Source: Bdellovibrionales bacterium (GTDB taxonomy: Bacteria > Bdellovibrionota > UBA1018 > CAIPTA01). Taken from it: a stretch of 7,927 bases of DNA. The stretch covers positions 1-7,927 of the forward strand of contig JAKFYM010000017.1 in assembly GCA_021730855.1 (NCBI GenBank). Direction: 5' to 3'. The notes under the pieces were generated by a model, which did not search any database, was not told the origin of the DNA, and was given only the letters and a program-made list of their open reading frames with translations. The position numbers were made by a program, and so were the translations under genes. Positions 5,609 through 7,927 of the stretch are shown in pieces. Each line of letters opens with the position of its first letter. Within the stretch, counting starts at the first letter, position 1.

Positions 5609-5635
5609 CCTATTAAGTAAAATTTAGTTAATAGG
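5609..5635. promoter_or_regulatory. 27-bp near-perfect palindrome, candidate activator site
   Basis: CCTATTAA (5609-5616) mirrors TTAATAGG (5628-5635), and the centre GTAAAATTTAG is also almost symmetric; 24 of 27 positions are self-complementary. It lies five bases upstream of the -24 element of the sigma-54 promoter, centred near -44 of the predicted start. It also contains TAAAAT (5618-5623), a possible plus-strand -10 for the activator gene, though with no good -35. Binding by the neighbouring activator (target activation, autoregulation or both) is inferred. Confidence 0.55.
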
Positions 5636-5698
5636 CAGGGGCTGGGGCATTAGGCCTCGGTTGGTGGGGGTTTTTTGGAACTCGTGATAAAAAAAATC

Positions 5699-7201
5699 AT
5701 GGAAAAAAATGTAAACAATCCCTCTATGGCCGTCATTGAAGACGACGAAGACATTCTTGAATTGATCTCCGCCTTCTTTCGACCGAAAGGCTATAACATT
5801 GAGCCCTATACCGATGCGCGAACGCTGCTAAGAGCCGTGGAAAAACAACACGTCACCCATGACGTGATTCTCAGCGATTTGATGCTGCCGCATCTCTCCG
5901 GGATTGAGCTCACCAAAAGATTGCGCAGCCACGGCAGTGAAGTGCCAGTGATTCTCGTCACTGCCGATCACAGCGCCAACACTGCCATTGAGGCCATGGA
6001 AGCGGGGGCTTACGATTTTTTTGTCAAACCCATTCATTTTCCGCAGCTGCAAGTGTGCGTGGAACGCACCCTGCATTTCAATCGCCTGCGGCTCGGCCTA
6101 GATCCCCACGCCCTCCGGCCCCAGGCCTCGCTCAGGGATCCTTTGTATGCCGACAGCATCGTAGGCCATAGCCCCGGGCTCTTGCGAGCCGTGGAGATGG
6201 CCAGGAAAGTTGCCGATAGCACCGCCAACGTTTTTATCGCTGGGGAAACCGGCTCGGGAAAAGAGGTGATCGCCAAGGCGGTTCACAATTTTAGCATGCG
6301 CCGCCGCCATCCTTTTGTGGCGATCAATTGCTCGGCCATCCCAGAAAACCTTCTTGAATCTGAGCTCTTTGGCCACGCCAAAGGATCGTTCACTGGCGCC
6401 ATCGACAAAAAAATCGGCCTCTTCGAAGAAGCCGGCGAAGGCACCCTCTTCCTGGACGAAATCGGTGACCTTAGCCTTCCCCTGCAAGCCAAGCTGCTAC
6501 GTACTCTGCAAGAACGCAGAATCAAGCGCATCGGCGAAAATCAATACCGCAACATCAATGCCCGCATCATTTCCGCCACGCACCGCGATCTTCGCCTCGA
6601 AGTCCGTGAAAAACGATTTCGCGAAGACCTGCTCTTCCGCCTCAATGTGATCCCAATCCAGATTCCCCCACTCCGCCAGAGGCGGGAAGATATCCTTCCT
6701 CTGGCGGAGTTCTTCCTGAAAAAATTCACGATCCTAAATGGCAAGAAAGCGGAAGGCTTCTCGGAGGACGCCATCGACTATTTGCTAAAAAACTCTTGGG
6801 TAGGGAATGTGCGAGAACTAGAGAACGCCATCGAACGCGCCGTGGTGCTCAGCGAAGGAGGAGTGCTGGAAAGCAGAGACTTTCTGGATACATTCGACTC
6901 CATTCCCAATCCCACTCCCATGCTAGCGTTCGCGGCTCCTGCTACCAGCATGGCGGCAAAAAAAGAGAGCAATGAGTTCTATGGCTTGGTGGATTCCGGG
7001 CAAGAATCACTGGTGAGTCTCGATGAGCTCACGAATCGCTACCTACTCTATGCGCTTCAGAAAAATAGCGGGGCCAAAGACAAAACCGCGCGCGACCTTG
7101 GCATTGACCGTAAGACCCTCTATCGCCGCATTCAGGAAATGAATCGGCGAAGGGAGATGCCGCCCGGTCTGCGCGAGGAAATATCTGGTCTTACCCAGTA
7201 G
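5699..7201 (+). CDS. NtrC-class sigma-54-dependent response regulator
   Basis: A 500-residue three-domain activator. Residues 10-125 are a receiver with acidic pocket EDDED (14-18), phosphoacceptor D60 (ILSDLMLP), switch Thr T88 (LVTADH) and K110 (VKP). Residues about 155-390 are the AAA+ domain that remodels sigma-54 holoenzyme: Walker A GETGSGKE (182-189), sigma-54 contact loop GSFTGA (229-234, Ser where GAFTGA is commonest), Walker [11 protein letters not shown] (248-257) and the [11 protein letters not shown] arginine region (307-317). A linker of about 50 residues leads to a Fis-type helix-turn-helix ([20 protein letters not shown], 462-481) and a basic tail. Start is uncertain: ATG 5699 has no good ribosome binding site, TTG 5675 and GTG 5684 are in frame, and ATG 5726 would trim close to the receiver. 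Its likely target is the divergent DUF1328 gene. The 3' end overlaps the next gene by 11 bases. Confidence 0.93.
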   Translation: MEKNVNNPSMAVIEDDEDILELISAFFRPKGYNIEPYTDARTLLRAVEKQHVTHDVILSDLMLPHLSGIELTKRLRSHGSEVPVILVTADHSANTAIEAMEAGAYDFFVKPIHFPQLQVCVERTLHFNRLRLGLDPHALRPQASLRDPLYADSIVGHSPGLLRAVEMARKVADSTANVFIAGETGSGKEVIAKAVHNFSMRRRHPFVAINCSAIPENLLESELFGHAKGSFTGAIDKKIGLFEEAGEGTLFLDEIGDLSLPLQAKLLRTLQERRIKRIGENQYRNINARIISATHRDLRLEVREKRFREDLLFRLNVIPIQIPPLRQRREDILPLAEFFLKKFTILNGKKAEGFSEDAIDYLLKNSWVGNVRELENAIERAVVLSEGGVLESRDFLDTFDSIPNPTPMLAFAAPATSMAAKKESNEFYGLVDSGQESLVSLDELTNRYLLYALQKNSGAKDKTARDLGIDRKTLYRRIQEMNRRREMPPGLREEISGLTQ

Positions 7202-7676
7202 CCGCCAAAGGGAAATTTTTGTAGAGCAGCTCGAGCTGGTTGACTAAGCCGCCTAGAGGTTGCTTTTTGGCAACCGCGCCCAAGAACTGAAAGCGTCCTT
7301 TTAGTTTCCGTTCGCGCTCCACCTCTTCGCCGTCATGGTCCGTGAGCACAATCACGGGCACCTTTTTGTGCCGATACCAATCTTGCGGAGTGTTTGGATC
7401 CAACGAGAGCTCATGATCTGCCCGCCTTAAGGCAGAGAAACTGGTGTGCTCCGAAAGGCGCCAATCGGTGACGATCAAATCAAAACTATGGCGCGACATC
7501 CAGTTGGCCGCCTCGAAGGGATCTCCAGCGATCACCACATTCCCGGCGCCTTTTTGTTCTAGGGCGTACGCAAGCTCTTGAGCCAAGGCCACATCCTCTT
7601 CGATCAATAGCACCCAGTGAGGCAAGACTGTTGGATGCTGGCTCTTTGCACTGCTGGTTTTTTGTTGTTTCCACAT
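7191..7676 (-). CDS. Single-domain receiver protein with N-terminal extension
   Basis: A 161-residue response-regulator receiver without an output domain. A polar 20-residue tail precedes the fold (WVLLIEEDVALAQEL). The acidic pocket is E26-E27-D28, the phosphoacceptor is D71 in LIVTDWRLS, the switch Thr is T112 (VIVLTDHDGEE) and the conserved lysine is K137 or K138 (AVAKKQPL). The loop after beta-3 (85-105, RADHELSLDPNTPQDW) is longer than usual. Start ATG 7676 is secure, with GGAGG five bases upstream. It lies 83 bases downstream of an Hpt gene on the same strand, so phosphotransfer between the two is a natural guess. Its last codons overlap the end of the sigma-54 activator gene tail to tail. 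Confidence 0.9.
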   Translation of the reverse strand: MWKQQKTSSAKSQHPTVLPHWVLLIEEDVALAQELAYALEQKGAGNVVIAGDPFEAANWMSRHSFDLIVTDWRLSEHTSFSALRRADHELSLDPNTPQDWYRHKKVPVIVLTDHDGEEVERERKLKGRFQFLGAVAKKQPLGGLVNQLELLYKNFPLAATG

Positions 7677-7683
7677 ACGAACC

Positions 7684-7706
7684 TCCTAAATCCTAAGGCG
7701 TCCTAA
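7684..7706. repeat. Three TCCTAA repeats upstream of the receiver gene
   Basis: TCCTAA occurs at 7684-7689, 7691-7696 and 7701-7706 (TTAGGA on the coding strand). The copy nearest the gene forms part of its Shine-Dalgarno site, and the farthest lies in the palindrome TCCTA-GT-TAGGA (7701-7712). They could be a protein-binding cluster or alternative Shine-Dalgarno-like sites; the function is unknown. Confidence 0.35.
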
Positions 7707-7739
7707 CTAGGATACGCTCGTCGGGAAAGGTGGGGGCAT

Positions 7740-7759
7740 GCATTCTTGCCGCAGAATGC
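7740..7759. other. 7-bp hairpin at the end of the Hpt gene
   Basis: GCATTCT (7740-7746) mirrors AGAATGC (7753-7759) around a 6-base loop, immediately after the Hpt stop on the minus strand. No T-run follows, so I do not call it an intrinsic terminator. It may attenuate or protect the transcript running into the receiver gene. Confidence 0.4.
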
Positions 7760-7927
7760 TTAGCCCTGACTGTGGAGCCACTGGTGAAAAGCTGCAAAAG
7801 ATTTTTTAGCGGCGTCGATGTCTTTATTTATTCCTGAGGATTCTAGTTCTACCGCAATATCAGCCAAAGTATTGTGGCCAAACGTTTGCGCATTTCCCTT
7901 TAACTGATGCCCCACTCGACAGAAGCA
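7760..7927 (-). CDS. Hpt phosphotransfer domain protein, C-terminal part only
   Basis: The window edge cuts this gene; 55 C-terminal residues are visible. They begin at the heart of a histidine phosphotransfer domain: GHQLKGNAQTFG, in which the His of HQLKG is the phosphorylated residue and the KG and FG positions are the family's packing residues. A helix (TLADIAVELE) and a final helix (DAAKKSFAAFHQWL) complete the four-helix bundle, and the protein ends shortly after it. What precedes the Hpt domain, for example a hybrid kinase, cannot be seen. It is on the same strand as the receiver at 7191-7676, 83 bases upstream, and may be its phosphodonor or acceptor. Confidence 0.85.
   Translation of the reverse strand, partial: CFCRVGHQLKGNAQTFGHNTLADIAVELESSGINKDIDAAKKSFAAFHQWLHSQG

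Noticed and set aside
5828..6774. Several open frames antisense to the sigma-54 activator gene
   Set aside because: They are shadows of a gene with complete domain motifs, and none has its own ribosome binding site or plausible domains.
1..7927. CRISPR array, rRNA or tRNA gene, insertion sequence or transposase
   Set aside because: No regularly spaced repeats, no conserved RNA folds and no transposase-like protein were found on either strand.

Overview
The window looks like chromosomal DNA of a free-living or predatory Gram-negative bacterium, possibly of the Bdellovibrionota/Oligoflexia kind. The grounds are indirect: about half G+C by eye, several exported hydrolases with Sec signal peptides, strong Shine-Dalgarno sites, a sigma-54 regulator and a dense set of receiver/Hpt proteins. 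No marker gene fixes the lineage.

Left part (1-1700) is gene-poor and accessory-like. It holds one 98-aa orphan protein on the minus strand (271-567), a small exported cysteine-containing protein (916-1314) preceded by an exact 11-bp tandem repeat and followed by a terminator, a REP-like inverted repeat (1373-1410), and a 60-aa protein gene (1484-1665) that is intact only if ribosomes shift -1 at an A-AAA-AAG heptamer or if one A has been lost from an A run.

Centre (1763-4726): a secreted two-HKD phospholipase D-like protein (+) converges on a minus-strand operon of an exported orphan protein (4205-4726), a Gdx/SugE-type small multidrug resistance protein (3866-4189) and a secreted AHSMG lipase (3171-3869). 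The last two overlap by ATGA. Two exported lipid-active enzymes therefore face each other tail to tail.

Right part (4883-7927) is a signalling cluster: a single-domain receiver with Ala in place of the phosphoacceptor Asp, a DUF1328 two-helix membrane protein (minus), an NtrC-class sigma-54 activator (+), a second receiver protein with an intact Asp (minus), and the C-terminal end of an Hpt phosphotransfer protein (minus, cut by the window edge). Between the DUF1328 gene and the divergent activator gene is a consensus sigma-54 promoter (TGGCAC-N5-TTGCA, minus strand, 5589-5604) with a near-perfect 27-bp palindrome five bases upstream of it. The simplest reading is that the activator, fed by the Hpt/receiver proteins, drives the DUF1328 gene through this promoter. 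This local regulatory circuit is the most interesting candidate system in the window.
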